DNA of 64,000 nt from Xanthomonas hortorum (GTDB lineage: Bacteria; Pseudomonadota; Gammaproteobacteria; Xanthomonadales; Xanthomonadaceae), in assembly GCF_024339125.1 (NCBI RefSeq), contig NZ_CP101417.1:2677001-2741000 (forward strand), written 5' to 3'. The translations under genes and the position numbers were made by a program. Positions 46,597-55,504 of this stretch are shown one piece after another; position 1 is the first letter of the stretch, and each line of letters starts with the position of its first letter. The notes beneath the pieces were generated by a model that did not search any database, was not told the DNA's origin, and saw only the letters and a program-made list of their open reading frames with translations.

Positions 46597-47913
46597 TCAG
46601 GACAATGCGGTCAGCTCAGACGTCTGGCTTCGTTGCATGCGCGGGAACGCCAGCAAGAAGCGCGCACCTTTACCGGGAGCCGAACTCACTTCGACAAAGC
46701 CACCGGCCTGACGCACCGCGCTATACACCTGCGTCAAGCCAAGCCCGGCTCCTTTGCCTGCGTCCTTGGTAGTGAAATAGGCTTCGAATAACCGCGATTG
46801 CACACCTGCATCCATGCCATGGCCGCTATCGGCAACGGTGATGGTGACGTAATGCCCGCCCGGTTTGCTCAGGCTCGCGTCCTCGGCCGCCACGACGGTG
46901 TCGCCGGTTTCGATACGGATGGTGTCCCCGCTCTTGCAGGCATCGCGGGAGTTGATCACCAGATTCAGGATCGCGCGCTCCACCGTATGGCGATCGACCA
47001 TGGCGCAGCATCCGCCTTCGCTGGTGCGCAACTGCAATTGCAACTCGGCGCCGATCACCTGTTCCAGCAATGGGCTCAGCTGTTCGGCCAATGCGGCAAG
47101 ATCCACTGCTTCCGGGCTGTACGGATACTGGCGCGAAAATCCGACCAGCCGCTGCGCCATGACCGAGCCATGCTGAAGCGCCGCGTCGGCCACGCTCAGC
47201 AGCTTGGCATCGTGCGCATCGATCCTTGCGCGCTGTACGACCAGGTCGATGGCCGATGTCGCCGCCTGCAGCACGTTGTTCAAGTCGTGGACGACGCCTG
47301 CCAGCAATTGGCCGACCGCTTCGCCTTTCTGTGCCTGCTCGGAAATTTTCTCGGCCGCTCCCTGCGCGGCGCGCGCAATGTCCAGATCGCCTTCGATGCG
47401 CTCCTGCAGGTCGCGCAGGGTATGCAGTTCGGTCGATAGCGAATTTTCGCGCGCACGCGCCAGCATCAAGGCACCGGTGGAAAACTCGCGCTCGGCCTTG
47501 AGCATGGAATCCAGCGTATGGAACGCCGCCTCCAGCGCCCTGCGGTCGGAGATGTTCTTGCTCACCGCAAGAATCGCCTCGACGTTGCCAAAGGCGTCGA
47601 ACAGCGGGCTGGTGACCACCTGCCAGGTCTGACGCACGCCGGCGAAGTTCACGCAGGCGGCCTCGAATTCCTGGATCAAGCCATTCGCGGAACCGGCGAT
47701 CGCCGCATCGACCAGGCCCACGGCCTCGGGTGGCCACAGTTCGCGCCATGGCTGCGAGATGAGCTGGTCGGGATGGCTGACGCCGAGTCCGGCCAGCCCA
47801 TTGACGTTGATTGCCGTGATCCGCCCATCGAGGTCGATCTCTTTGATGCAATCGCGGGACAGTGCCACGATCTGGCGATATCGGTCTCTCATCGCGACTG
47901 CTGCCTCACTCAT
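46597..47913 (-). CDS. Orphan PAS-domain sensor histidine kinase
   Basis: Soluble kinase of 438 residues without membrane helices. A PAS domain spans about 10-125 (IVALSRDCIKEIDLDGRITA ... ILAVSKNISDRRALEAAF), then a coiled region about 130-200, a HisKA-type helix with His209 in LLAGVVHDLNNVLQAATSAI, and an ATPase domain (ILNLVINSRDACKSG; TVADSGHGMDAG; GAGLGLTQVYSAVRQAGGFV). The VVHDLNN form is typical of PAS kinases that often carry a receiver, but no receiver domain or neighbouring response regulator exists here. Start ATG 47913 or 47892; neither has a strong ribosome site. Confidence 0.9.
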   Translation of the reverse strand: MSEAAVAMRDRYRQIVALSRDCIKEIDLDGRITAINVNGLAGLGVSHPDQLISQPWRELWPPEAVGLVDAAIAGSANGLIQEFEAACVNFAGVRQTWQVVTSPLFDAFGNVEAILAVSKNISDRRALEAAFHTLDSMLKAEREFSTGALMLARARENSLSTELHTLRDLQERIEGDLDIARAAQGAAEKISEQAQKGEAVGQLLAGVVHDLNNVLQAATSAIDLVVQRARIDAHDAKLLSVADAALQHGSVMAQRLVGFSRQYPYSPEAVDLAALAEQLSPLLEQVIGAELQLQLRTSEGGCCAMVDRHTVERAILNLVINSRDACKSGDTIRIETGDTVVAAEDASLSKPGGHYVTITVADSGHGMDAGVQSRLFEAYFTTKDAGKGAGLGLTQVYSAVRQAGGFVEVSSAPGKGARFLLAFPRMQRSQTSELTALS

Positions 47914-48179
47914 CTAGATTTAACGGAATTTTCGCAAATCCTACCTTTACCGTGTACGAGTAAAAGTACGAGGCTTCGATCGTTGCGGCGATGCAAAGTT
48001 TAACGGTTCACCTCGCTTCCCGGGCAAAGTGCGTCCGCGATAGCTTGGACGATCGGCTGCGAAAGCCTGCGGGTCGGCTCCAGCCTATTGGGCTTAAGCC
48101 TATTGAAGGTGCGCTGCGGCATCACGACGCTTTTTCTTTGCCGGCATCCCTGCAACAATGCGCGGGCAAGCGCAGCATC

Positions 48180-48264
<85 letters not shown>

Positions 48265-48467
48265 ATGCAGTGCGGCCGTGAGTGTTCCGGCCGCTGCATG
48301 ATCCGCAAAACCGGTTGTCCAGACGCGATCGACGCGGTTGTGCGCATTCCGCTGGCAGCGGCAGCCGTTATCGGCGAAACTACAAGGCTCGGCGGCTTTC
48401 TCGCCATCCGTCAACCCGCATCTTCCATCTCGTGCCGACGCTTGTGCTGTCGGTGGCAGGAGTCAAC

Positions 48468-49763
48468 ATGCAAGCATCGATCGAATCCACCGGCAATCTG
48501 GAACGCCGCCTGACCTTCACCCTGCCGCAGGAGCGTCTGGAGACGCACGTCGGTGGCCGCCTGCGCGAGATCGCGCGGACCGCGCGCATCAAGGGGTTCC
48601 GCCCCGGCAAGGTGCCCGCCAAGGTCATCGAGCAGCGTTTCGGTCAGCAGGTGCGTGCCGAGGCAATGGATGGTTTGCTGCGTGAGACCTTCGATTCGGC
48701 CGTGCGCGAGCATGCGCTGCGCCTGGCGGGCAACCCGCGCATCGACAAGGCCGGCGAGAGCGATTTCGATTTCGTCGCCACCTTCGAAGTGGTGCCGGAC
48801 TTCGGCGACATCGATGTGACCACGCTGTCGGTGGTGCGCCATACCGCCGAAGTGACCGACGCCGACATCGACCAGATGATCGAGAACCTGCGTCTGCAGC
48901 GTCGCACCTGGAACCCGGTCGAGCGTGGTGCCCAGGTCGGTGACCTGGTGGCGCTGGAGACCTGGTCGCAGGCCGGCGACGAGCGTCTGCCCGCCGAAGG
49001 CGTGGAGACCGGCAGCAGCGTGCTCGGTTCGGGCGTGATGTTCGATCAGATCGAAAAGGGCCTGGAAGGTCTGGCCAAGGGCGAAGACAAGGCCCTGACC
49101 ATCGACTTCCCGGCCGAGTGGCGCGTGCCGCAGCTCGCTGGCAAGACCGTGCAGGTGCACGTCAAGGCGGTCGAAGTGTCCGAGCCGGTATTGCCGGTGG
49201 TGGACAAGGAGTTCATCAAGAGCTTCGGCGTGAAGAGTGGCGATGCCGAGCAGTTCCGCGCCGACATCCGTACCAACCTGGAGCGTGAGCTCAAGGGTGC
49301 GCTGATGAATCGTCTGCGGCGCGAAGTGGGTGAGCAGCTGATTGCCGCCTATGCGCATGTGGAAATGCCGCCGCGTCTGGTCGAAAACGAAGCGCGTTCG
49401 ATGCTGGCCCAGCAGGTGGAGCAGGTGCGCCGTAGCGGCCGCAACCCGGGCGAGATCCCGGCCGATGCCCATCAGGGTTTCATGGACGCGGCCGCCAAGC
49501 GCGTACTGGTCGGTCTGCTGGTGGGTGAGGTGGCCCGTCGTAACGAGCTGCGTCTGGAATCCAAGCGCGTCAGCGAAACGCTGCGTCTGATCGCCTCGAC
49601 CTACGAAGAACCGGAACAGGTCATTGAGATGTACCGCAACGACCCCCAGTTGATGGGTGGGCTGCAGAGCCGTGTCATGGAAGAGCAGGTGATCGACTGG
49701 ATTGCCGAGCGCGCCCAGCACACCGAGCAGCCGATGTCGTTCCAGGATGCGATCCGTCAGTAA
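48468..49763 (+). CDS. tig: Trigger factor
   Basis: Ribosome-bound chaperone and peptidyl-prolyl isomerase that meets nascent chains. The 431-residue protein has the N-terminal ribosome-binding loop [17 protein letters not shown], the FKBP-type middle domain ([37 protein letters not shown]) and a long helical C-terminal domain. The ATG at 48468 follows CAGGAG by 5 nt; the longer open frame upstream runs into tRNA-Leu and is not coding. First gene of tig-clpP-clpX-lon-hupB-ppiD. Confidence 0.96.
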   Translation: MQASIESTGNLERRLTFTLPQERLETHVGGRLREIARTARIKGFRPGKVPAKVIEQRFGQQVRAEAMDGLLRETFDSAVREHALRLAGNPRIDKAGESDFDFVATFEVVPDFGDIDVTTLSVVRHTAEVTDADIDQMIENLRLQRRTWNPVERGAQVGDLVALETWSQAGDERLPAEGVETGSSVLGSGVMFDQIEKGLEGLAKGEDKALTIDFPAEWRVPQLAGKTVQVHVKAVEVSEPVLPVVDKEFIKSFGVKSGDAEQFRADIRTNLERELKGALMNRLRREVGEQLIAAYAHVEMPPRLVENEARSMLAQQVEQVRRSGRNPGEIPADAHQGFMDAAAKRVLVGLLVGEVARRNELRLESKRVSETLRLIASTYEEPEQVIEMYRNDPQLMGGLQSRVMEEQVIDWIAERAQHTEQPMSFQDAIRQ

Positions 49764-49802
49764 TGCGAGTCCCTCGCAAGAGCCCGCACATCCATGTGCG
49801 GG
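49764..49802 (+). other. Two tandem hairpins between tig and clpP
   Basis: TGCGAG (49764-49769) with CTCGCA (49773-49778) is followed at once by CCCGCACA (49783-49790) with TGTGCGGG (49795-49802). Neither has a T-run, so they may be processing or partial-termination structures in the tig-clpP transcript. The clpP ribosome site AGGAG is at 49821-49825. Confidence 0.5.
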
Positions 49803-49836
49803 GATTCAACTAATAGACACAGGAGATTCCCCTCGC

Positions 49837-50463
49837 GTGGACAATGTAACCAGAGCCTTGAACCTCGTCCCGATGGTGGTCGAACAGACCAGCCGCGGCG
49901 AGCGTGCGTACGACATCTACTCGCGTCTGCTGAAGGAGCGTCTGATTTTCCTGGTCGGTCCGATCGACGACCACATGGCCAACGTGATCGTGGCGCAGCT
50001 GCTGTTCCTGGAAGCGGATAACCCGGAAAAGGACATCAGCATCTACATCAACTCGCCCGGTGGCGTGGTCACCGCCGGCATGGCGATCTACGACACCATG
50101 CAGTACATCAAGCCGGACGTGAGCACGATCTGCGTCGGCCAGGCTGCATCGATGGGCGCGCTGCTGCTGGCATCGGGCGCGGCCGGCAAGCGCTATGCGC
50201 TGCCGAACTCGCGCGTGATGATCCATCAGCCGCTGGGCGGCTTCCAGGGTCAGGCGACCGATATCGACATCCATGCGCGCGAGATCCTGACGCTGCGTTC
50301 GCGCTTGAACGAGATCCTGGCCAAGCACACCGGCCAGTCGCTGGAAACCATCGGGCGCGATACCGAGCGCGACAACTTCAAGAGCGCGGTCGATGCGCAG
50401 GCCTATGGCCTGGTCGATCAGGTGCTGGAGCGTCGTCCGGAAGAGTCGATCCAGCCGTCCTGA
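49837..50463 (+). CDS. clpP: ATP-dependent Clp protease proteolytic subunit
   Basis: Barrel-forming serine protease that works with ClpX and ClpA. The 208-residue protein has Ser105 ([14 protein letters not shown]), His130 ([16 protein letters not shown]) and Asp179 (RDTERDN) as the catalytic triad, and the oligomer helix region ([18 protein letters not shown]). The start is GTG at 49837, matching the short propeptide-like N-terminus [18 protein letters not shown]. The clpX gene starts 124 bp downstream. Confidence 0.97.
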   Translation: MDNVTRALNLVPMVVEQTSRGERAYDIYSRLLKERLIFLVGPIDDHMANVIVAQLLFLEADNPEKDISIYINSPGGVVTAGMAIYDTMQYIKPDVSTICVGQAASMGALLLASGAAGKRYALPNSRVMIHQPLGGFQGQATDIDIHAREILTLRSRLNEILAKHTGQSLETIGRDTERDNFKSAVDAQAYGLVDQVLERRPEESIQPS

Positions 50464-50587
50464 TCGCCAGATGCCTGAAATTGCAGGAAAAACGGCAGGG
50501 TCGGGCTGGACGGATGTCCTCTCGACCCTGTGCTATTCTCGAAATCGAACCCCCGTGCATTGGGTGGGGTAACTGGGTAACAGAAGC

Positions 50588-51874
50588 ATGAGCGAAGACC
50601 GCCAAGGTCGTTCCGGCGACAGCAACAAGATTCTCTACTGCTCGTTCTGCGGTAAGAGTCAGCATGAAGTCCGTAAGCTGATTGCCGGTCCCAGCGTATT
50701 CATCTGCGATGAGTGCGTTGAGCTGTGCAACGACATCATCCGCGAGGAACTCGAAGAGAAGGCGCAGTCGGCACGTTCCAGCCTGCCCAAACCGCGCGAG
50801 ATTCTCGAGGTGCTGGATCAATACGTGATCGGGCAGTTGCGCGCCAAGCGCACGCTCGCAGTGGCGGTGTACAACCACTACAAGCGTATCGAGAGCCGCA
50901 GCAAGAACGACGAAGTCGAGCTGGCGAAATCCAACATCCTGCTGGTCGGCCCGACCGGTTCGGGCAAGACGCTGCTGGCCGAAACGCTGGCGCGCCTGCT
51001 CAATGTGCCGTTCACCATCGCCGATGCGACCACGCTGACCGAAGCCGGCTATGTCGGTGAGGATGTGGAAAACATCATCCAGAAGCTGCTGCAGAAGTGC
51101 GATTACGACGTCGAGAAGGCGCAGCAGGGCATCGTCTATATCGATGAAATCGACAAGATCTCGCGCAAGAGCGAGAACCCGTCGATCACCCGCGACGTGT
51201 CCGGCGAAGGCGTGCAGCAGGCACTGCTGAAGCTGATCGAAGGCACGGTGGCCTCGGTGCCGCCGCAGGGCGGGCGTAAGCATCCGCAGCAGGAATTCCT
51301 GCAGGTCGACACCAAGAACATCCTGTTCATCTGCGGCGGAGCGTTCGCTGGCCTGGACAAGGTGATTCAGCAGCGGTCCAACGATGCCGGCGGCATTGGC
51401 TTCGGTGCAAAGGTCAAGAGCAGCGAGCGCAAGCAGGAAGTCGGCAAAATTCTGGCCGAAGTCGAGCCGGAAGATTTGATCAAATTCGGCCTGATCCCCG
51501 AGTTCGTCGGCCGCCTGCCAGTGGTCGCCACGCTCGAGGAGCTGGACGAGCCGGCGCTGATCAAGATCCTGACCGAGCCCAAGAACGCCATCACCAAGCA
51601 GTTCAAGAAGCTGTTCGATATGGAAGGTGTGGAGCTGGAATTCCGCCCCGACGCCCTGTCTGCGATCGCCAAGAAGGCGCTCAAGCGCAAGACCGGCGCG
51701 CGCGGCCTGCGCACCATCGTCGAATCGGTGTTGCTGGATACGATGTACGAGCTGCCCTCGCAGGAAAATGTCAGCAAGGTGGTGGTGGACGAGTCGGTCA
51801 TCGAGCACAAGTCCGAGCCGTATCTGATCTACCAGGCGCAACCGGCTCCGGCCAAGGCAGCGTCCGGCGACTGA
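50588..51874 (+). CDS. clpX: ATP-dependent Clp protease ATP-binding subunit
   Basis: AAA+ unfoldase that feeds substrates to ClpP. The 428-residue protein has the N-terminal zinc-binding domain (Cys18, Cys21, Cys40, Cys43: [25 protein letters not shown]), Walker [18 protein letters not shown], the pore loop GYVGEDVE, Walker [18 protein letters not shown], and sensor regions [13 protein letters not shown] and [18 protein letters not shown]. Length and motifs are normal. A terminator follows at 51951-51984. Confidence 0.97.
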   Translation: MSEDRQGRSGDSNKILYCSFCGKSQHEVRKLIAGPSVFICDECVELCNDIIREELEEKAQSARSSLPKPREILEVLDQYVIGQLRAKRTLAVAVYNHYKRIESRSKNDEVELAKSNILLVGPTGSGKTLLAETLARLLNVPFTIADATTLTEAGYVGEDVENIIQKLLQKCDYDVEKAQQGIVYIDEIDKISRKSENPSITRDVSGEGVQQALLKLIEGTVASVPPQGGRKHPQQEFLQVDTKNILFICGGAFAGLDKVIQQRSNDAGGIGFGAKVKSSERKQEVGKILAEVEPEDLIKFGLIPEFVGRLPVVATLEELDEPALIKILTEPKNAITKQFKKLFDMEGVELEFRPDALSAIAKKALKRKTGARGLRTIVESVLLDTMYELPSQENVSKVVVDESVIEHKSEPYLIYQAQPAPAKAASGD

Positions 51875-51936
51875 GCCCCTGATGCCGCGTCTCCAGGCCT
51901 TGGCCTCGCTCGCGGATAAAGGGTTTCCGACCGCTA

Positions 51937-51966
51937 CTTGCAAGACCTCGCCGATGGCCCCATAAC
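51937..51966 (+). promoter_or_regulatory. Candidate sigma-32 heat-shock promoter of lon
   Basis: CTTGCAA (51937-51943) as -35, a 14-nt spacer, then CCCCATAAC (51958-51966) as -10, closely follows the sigma-32 consensus CTTGAAA - N13-14 - CCCCATTTA. The -10 lies in the left arm and loop of the clpX terminator. Transcription would start near 51973, about 46 nt before the lon ATG. Confidence 0.6.
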
Positions 51967-51984
51967 GGGGCCATCGGCTTTTTT
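51951..51984 (+). terminator. Terminator between clpX and lon
   Basis: Perfect 11-bp stem CCGATGGCCCC (51951-51961) and GGGGCCATCGG (51967-51977) with a 5-nt loop, then C and seven T residues. Confidence 0.88.
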
Positions 51985-52018
51985 TACGCCCTATTTCCCG
52001 ATTCCAGCGGAGCGCCCC

Positions 52019-54490
52019 ATGGCCCAGTCCCAACCAGAAGTTCTCGATCTGCCAGTGTTGCCGCTGCGCGACGTGGTGGTGTTTCCGCACATGGTGATTC
52101 CGCTGTTCGTGGGTCGCGACAAATCGATGCGCGCGCTGGAAAAAGCCATGGAGGCCGACAAGCGCATCCTGCTGGTGGCGCAGAAGTCGGCTGAGACCGA
52201 CGACCCGACCGCAACCGATCTCTATACCGTCGGCACGCTGGCGCAGGTGTTGCAGTTGCTCAAGCTGCCCGATGGCACCATCAAGGTGCTGGTCGAGGGC
52301 CTGTCGCGGGTCACGGTGGACAAGGTCGTCGAACTGGACGGCGCACTGCAGGGCCAGGGCATCGAAGTCGAAGCCAGCGATGCGCGCGAGCCACGCGAAC
52401 TTGAGGCGATCGCGCGATCGCTGATGTCGCTGTTCGAGCAATACGTCAAGACCAATCGCAAGCTGCCGCCGGAGTTGTTGCAGACCTTGGCCGGTATCGA
52501 TGAGCCGGGCCGTCTGGCCGACACCATTGCCGCGCATATTGGCGTGCGTCTTGCCGACAAGCAGCGCCTGCTGGAGATCACCGAAATCGGCGAGCGCCTG
52601 GAGTTGCTGGTCGGCCTGGTGGACGGGGAGATCGATGTGCAGCAGCTGGAAAAGCGCATCCGCGGCCGCGTCAAGTCGCAGATGGAAAAGAGCCAGCGCG
52701 AGTACTACCTCAACGAACAGATGAAGGCAATCCAGAAGGAGCTGGGCGATCTGGACGACGCGCCGGGCGAACTGGAAGAAATCGCCCGCAAGATCGCCGA
52801 GGCGGGCATGCCCAAGCCGGTCGAGACCAAGGCCAAGGCCGAGCTCAACAAGCTCAAGCAGATGTCGCCAATGTCCGCCGAGGCGGCCGTGGTGCGCAAC
52901 TATTTGGATTGGCTGTTGGGGGTGCCGTGGAAGAAGCGTTCCAAGGTGCGCAAGGACCTCAAGGCTGCGCAGGACACACTGGACGCCGATCACTACGGTC
53001 TGGACAAGGTCAAGGAGCGCATCCTCGAGTATTTGGCCGTGCAGTCGCGCGTGAAGCAGATGAAGGGGCCGATCTTGTGTCTGGTCGGGCCGCCCGGCGT
53101 GGGCAAGACCTCGCTCGGGCAGTCGATCGCCAAGGCGACCAACCGCAAGTTCGTGCGCATGAGCCTGGGCGGTATCCGCGACGAAGCCGAGATCCGTGGC
53201 CATCGCCGCACCTATGTGGGTTCGATGCCGGGCCGGCTGGTGCAGAACCTCAACAAGGTGGGCAGCAAGAATCCGCTGTTCCTGCTCGATGAGATCGACA
53301 AGATGTCGATGGATTTCCGCGGCGACCCGTCTGCGGCGTTGCTGGAGGTGCTCGATCCCGAGCAGAACAATTCCTTCAATGACCACTATCTGGAAGTCGA
53401 TCTGGATCTGTCGGAGGTGATGTTCGTCGCCACCTCCAACTCGCTCAACATCCCCGGTCCGTTGCTGGACCGCATGGAAGTGATCCGCATCCCCGGCTAT
53501 ACCGAGGATGAGAAGCTCAACATCGCCATGCGCTATCTGGTGCCCAAGCAGATCAAGGCCAACGGCTTGAAGCCGGAAGAGATCAAGATCGGCAGCGATG
53601 CCATCCAGGATATCGTGCGCTACTACACGCGCGAATCGGGTGTGCGTAACCTCGAGCGCGAAGTCGCCAAGATCTGCCGCAAGGTGGTCAAGGAAATCGC
53701 GCTCGCCGGTCCGCAGCCGGTAGTGAAAAAGGCCGTCGCCAAGAAGGGCAAGCCCAAGGCCCTGGTCGTGGTGAACTCGAAGAATCTCGACAAGTACCTG
53801 GGTGTGCGCCGCTTCGATTTCGGGCGCGCCGAAGAAGAGAACGAGATCGGCCTGGTCACCGGTCTGGCCTGGACCGAAGTCGGCGGCGAGTTGCTGCAGG
53901 TCGAATCCACGCTGGTGCCGGGCAAGGGCAATCTGATCCTCACCGGTCAGCTCGGCAACGTCATGAAGGAATCGGCATCGGCTGCGTTGTCGGTGGTGCG
54001 TTCGCGCGCTGAGCGACTCGGCATCGATGTGGACTTCCTGCAGAAGCAGGATGTGCACGTGCACGTGCCCGATGGCGCCACACCGAAGGACGGTCCCAGC
54101 GCAGGTATCGCGATGGTGACCTCGCTGGTGTCGGTGCTGACCAAGGTGCCGATCCGCGCCGATGTGGCGATGACCGGCGAGATCACCTTGCGTGGTCGCG
54201 TCTCGGCGATCGGCGGGTTGAAGGAGAAGTTGCTGGCTGCATTGCGCGGCGGCATCCGCACCGTGTTGATCCCCGACGAGAACCGCAAGGATCTTGCCGA
54301 TATTCCTGCCAACGTGACGCGCGATCTGAAGATCGTGCCGGTCAAGTGGATCGACGAAGTGCTGGATCTTGCACTGGAGCGTCCGCTGGCACCGAAGAAG
54401 GCGGGCAAGGAGAAGGCCCGCAAGACTGCCTCGCGCGTCGCCGTGCGTGGCAAGTCCCGCACTACTCCGGGTACCCGCGTCAAGCACTAA
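52019..54490 (+). CDS. lon: ATP-dependent Lon protease
   Basis: Cytoplasmic AAA+ serine protease that degrades damaged and regulatory proteins. The 823-residue protein has the N-terminal LON domain ([20 protein letters not shown]), Walker [20 protein letters not shown] near 357, [20 protein letters not shown], and the catalytic dyad Ser694 ([15 protein letters not shown]) and Lys737 ([12 protein letters not shown]). Two differences from the 784-residue E. coli enzyme: a lysine-rich insertion around 570 ([16 protein letters not shown]) and a basic tail of about 35 residues ([20 protein letters not shown] ...). ATG 52019 follows GGAG by 7 nt and gives the normal Lon N-terminus. Confidence 0.97.
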   Translation: MAQSQPEVLDLPVLPLRDVVVFPHMVIPLFVGRDKSMRALEKAMEADKRILLVAQKSAETDDPTATDLYTVGTLAQVLQLLKLPDGTIKVLVEGLSRVTVDKVVELDGALQGQGIEVEASDAREPRELEAIARSLMSLFEQYVKTNRKLPPELLQTLAGIDEPGRLADTIAAHIGVRLADKQRLLEITEIGERLELLVGLVDGEIDVQQLEKRIRGRVKSQMEKSQREYYLNEQMKAIQKELGDLDDAPGELEEIARKIAEAGMPKPVETKAKAELNKLKQMSPMSAEAAVVRNYLDWLLGVPWKKRSKVRKDLKAAQDTLDADHYGLDKVKERILEYLAVQSRVKQMKGPILCLVGPPGVGKTSLGQSIAKATNRKFVRMSLGGIRDEAEIRGHRRTYVGSMPGRLVQNLNKVGSKNPLFLLDEIDKMSMDFRGDPSAALLEVLDPEQNNSFNDHYLEVDLDLSEVMFVATSNSLNIPGPLLDRMEVIRIPGYTEDEKLNIAMRYLVPKQIKANGLKPEEIKIGSDAIQDIVRYYTRESGVRNLEREVAKICRKVVKEIALAGPQPVVKKAVAKKGKPKALVVVNSKNLDKYLGVRRFDFGRAEEENEIGLVTGLAWTEVGGELLQVESTLVPGKGNLILTGQLGNVMKESASAALSVVRSRAERLGIDVDFLQKQDVHVHVPDGATPKDGPSAGIAMVTSLVSVLTKVPIRADVAMTGEITLRGRVSAIGGLKEKLLAALRGGIRTVLIPDENRKDLADIPANVTRDLKIVPVKWIDEVLDLALERPLAPKKAGKEKARKTASRVAVRGKSRTTPGTRVKH

Positions 54491-54553
54491 AAGTGCTTGT
54501 CTAAACCCAGGCAAAACAAGCCAAAACCCGCGTCGTTATTGGGTTTTGGCTTG
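54481..54553 (+). other. Hairpins at the end of lon
   Basis: CAAGCAC (54481-54487) and GTGCTTG (54493-54499) flank the lon stop codon. CAAGCCAAAACCC (54517-54529) and GGGTTTTGGCTTG (54541-54553) form a perfect 13-bp stem with an 11-nt loop. No T-run follows, so this is a less usual transcription end, or an RNA-stability structure. Confidence 0.6.
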
Positions 54554-54704
54554 CGTGCGGTTGGGGGCGCTGGTATAAATGCACGACTCGTGGGCGCGGC
54601 AAATTGTGATGCGTCACGCGATACCACTTGTGTCGGGTTCTTCGCTAACGGCAAGAGCGCCGATTGTCGATTCCGCGGCATCTGCCGCAAAGGGAGTTTC
54701 AAGA

Positions 54705-54977
54705 ATGAATAAAACCGAATTGATCGATGGCGTTGCCGCTGCCGCTGACATCTCCAAGGCTGAAGCCGGCCGTGCTGTCGACGCGGTTGTGAGCGAAATC
54801 ACCAAGGCACTGAAGAAGGGCGAAGCCGTCACCCTCGTCGGCTTTGGTACCTTCCAGGTCCGCGAGCGCGCTGAGCGCACCGGCCGCAATCCGAAGACCG
54901 GCGACAGCATCAAGATCGCGGCTTCGAAGAATCCTGCGTTCAAGGCTGGCAAAGCCCTGAAGGATGCAGTAAACTAA
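54705..54977 (+). CDS. hupB: DNA-binding protein HU-beta
   Basis: Histone-like DNA-bending protein of 90 residues. It has the family features [40 protein letters not shown] (flexible DNA-binding arm) and [19 protein letters not shown] 54705 is preceded by AAAGGGAG. Its stop is 11 nt before tRNA-Val, so the tRNA may lie on the same transcript. Position after lon and before ppiD is conserved. Confidence 0.97.
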   Translation: MNKTELIDGVAAAADISKAEAGRAVDAVVSEITKALKKGEAVTLVGFGTFQVRERAERTGRNPKTGDSIKIAASKNPAFKAGKALKDAVN

Positions 54978-54988
54978 TCGACTCGCTA

Positions 54989-55063
54989 GGGTGCTTAGCT
55001 CAGCGGTAGAGCGTCTCCCTTACACGGAGAGGGTCGGGGGTTCGAAACCCTCAGCACCCACCA
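54989..55063 (+). tRNA. tRNA-Val(TAC)
   Basis: Acceptor GGGTGCT...AGCACCC, anticodon loop CTTACAC with TAC, T arm GGGGGTTCGAAACCCTC, encoded CCA. It begins 11 nt after the hupB stop. Confidence 0.96.
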
Positions 55064-55091
55064 TTAAGCACCAGGCAAACGTTTCAAGTGC

Positions 55092-55168
55092 GGAGCGGTA
55101 GTTCAGCTGGTTAGAATGCTGGCCTGTCACGCCGGAGGTCGCGGGTTCGAGTCCCGTCCGCTCCGCCA
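55092..55168 (+). tRNA. tRNA-Asp(GTC), first copy
   Basis: Acceptor GGAGCGG...CCGCTCC, anticodon loop CTGTCAC with GTC, encoded CCA. It is identical to the second copy at 55263-55339. Confidence 0.96.
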
Positions 55169-55177
55169 GTTACACCC

Positions 55178-55208
55178 GAAGCCCCTGAGCAATTGGGGGC
55201 TTCGTTTT
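55178..55208 (+). terminator. Terminator after the first tRNA-Asp
   Basis: GAAGCCCC (55178-55185) pairs with GGGGCTTC (55196-55203) across a 10-nt loop, then GTTTT. Confidence 0.7.
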
Positions 55209-55242
55209 CTCCACAGCATTCGCATTGCGAATGCTGTGGAGA
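55208..55242. repeat. 17-bp palindrome between the two tRNA-Asp genes
   Basis: TCTCCACAGCATTCGCA (55208-55224) and its exact inverse TGCGAATGCTGTGGAGA (55226-55242) flank a single T. The near-zero spacer gives a long, perfect hairpin. Confidence 0.75.
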
Positions 55243-55262
55243 GAGAAGTCCAAGTTTAAAGC

Positions 55263-55339
55263 GGAGCGGTAGTTCAGCTGGTTAGAATGCTGGCCTGTCA
55301 CGCCGGAGGTCGCGGGTTCGAGTCCCGTCCGCTCCGCCA
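55263..55339 (+). tRNA. tRNA-Asp(GTC), second copy
   Basis: Same 77-nt sequence as the copy at 55092-55168, and identity extends to the flanking GC before and GTTA after it. A local tandem duplication with a 171-nt period is the simplest explanation. Confidence 0.96.
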
Positions 55340-55347
55340 GTTATACG

Positions 55348-55381
55348 AAAGCCCTCGGCCTTGTGCCGGGGGCTTTTTTTT
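55348..55381 (+). terminator. Terminator after the second tRNA-Asp
   Basis: AAAGCCCTCGGC (55348-55359) pairs with GCCGGGGGCTTT (about 55365-55376) with wobble pairs and runs into T residues to 55381. Confidence 0.8.
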
Positions 55382-55504
55382 GCAGCATTGCCCGAGGTTA
55401 CGCGTTTAATGGCGCATCGCGGCCGATGGCGTGGAGCATTGGGCTGGGTGCTCGGCGCCAAGCGCGTTACACTGCGCGGCTCGCCCACAGGCCGTGATTT
55501 GCCA

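Noticed and set aside
50378-54514. A 1378-codon open frame antisense to clpX and lon
   Set aside because: It mirrors two highly conserved genes, is rich in His/Arg/Gln/Leu as expected of a GC-rich antisense frame, and has no domain pattern.
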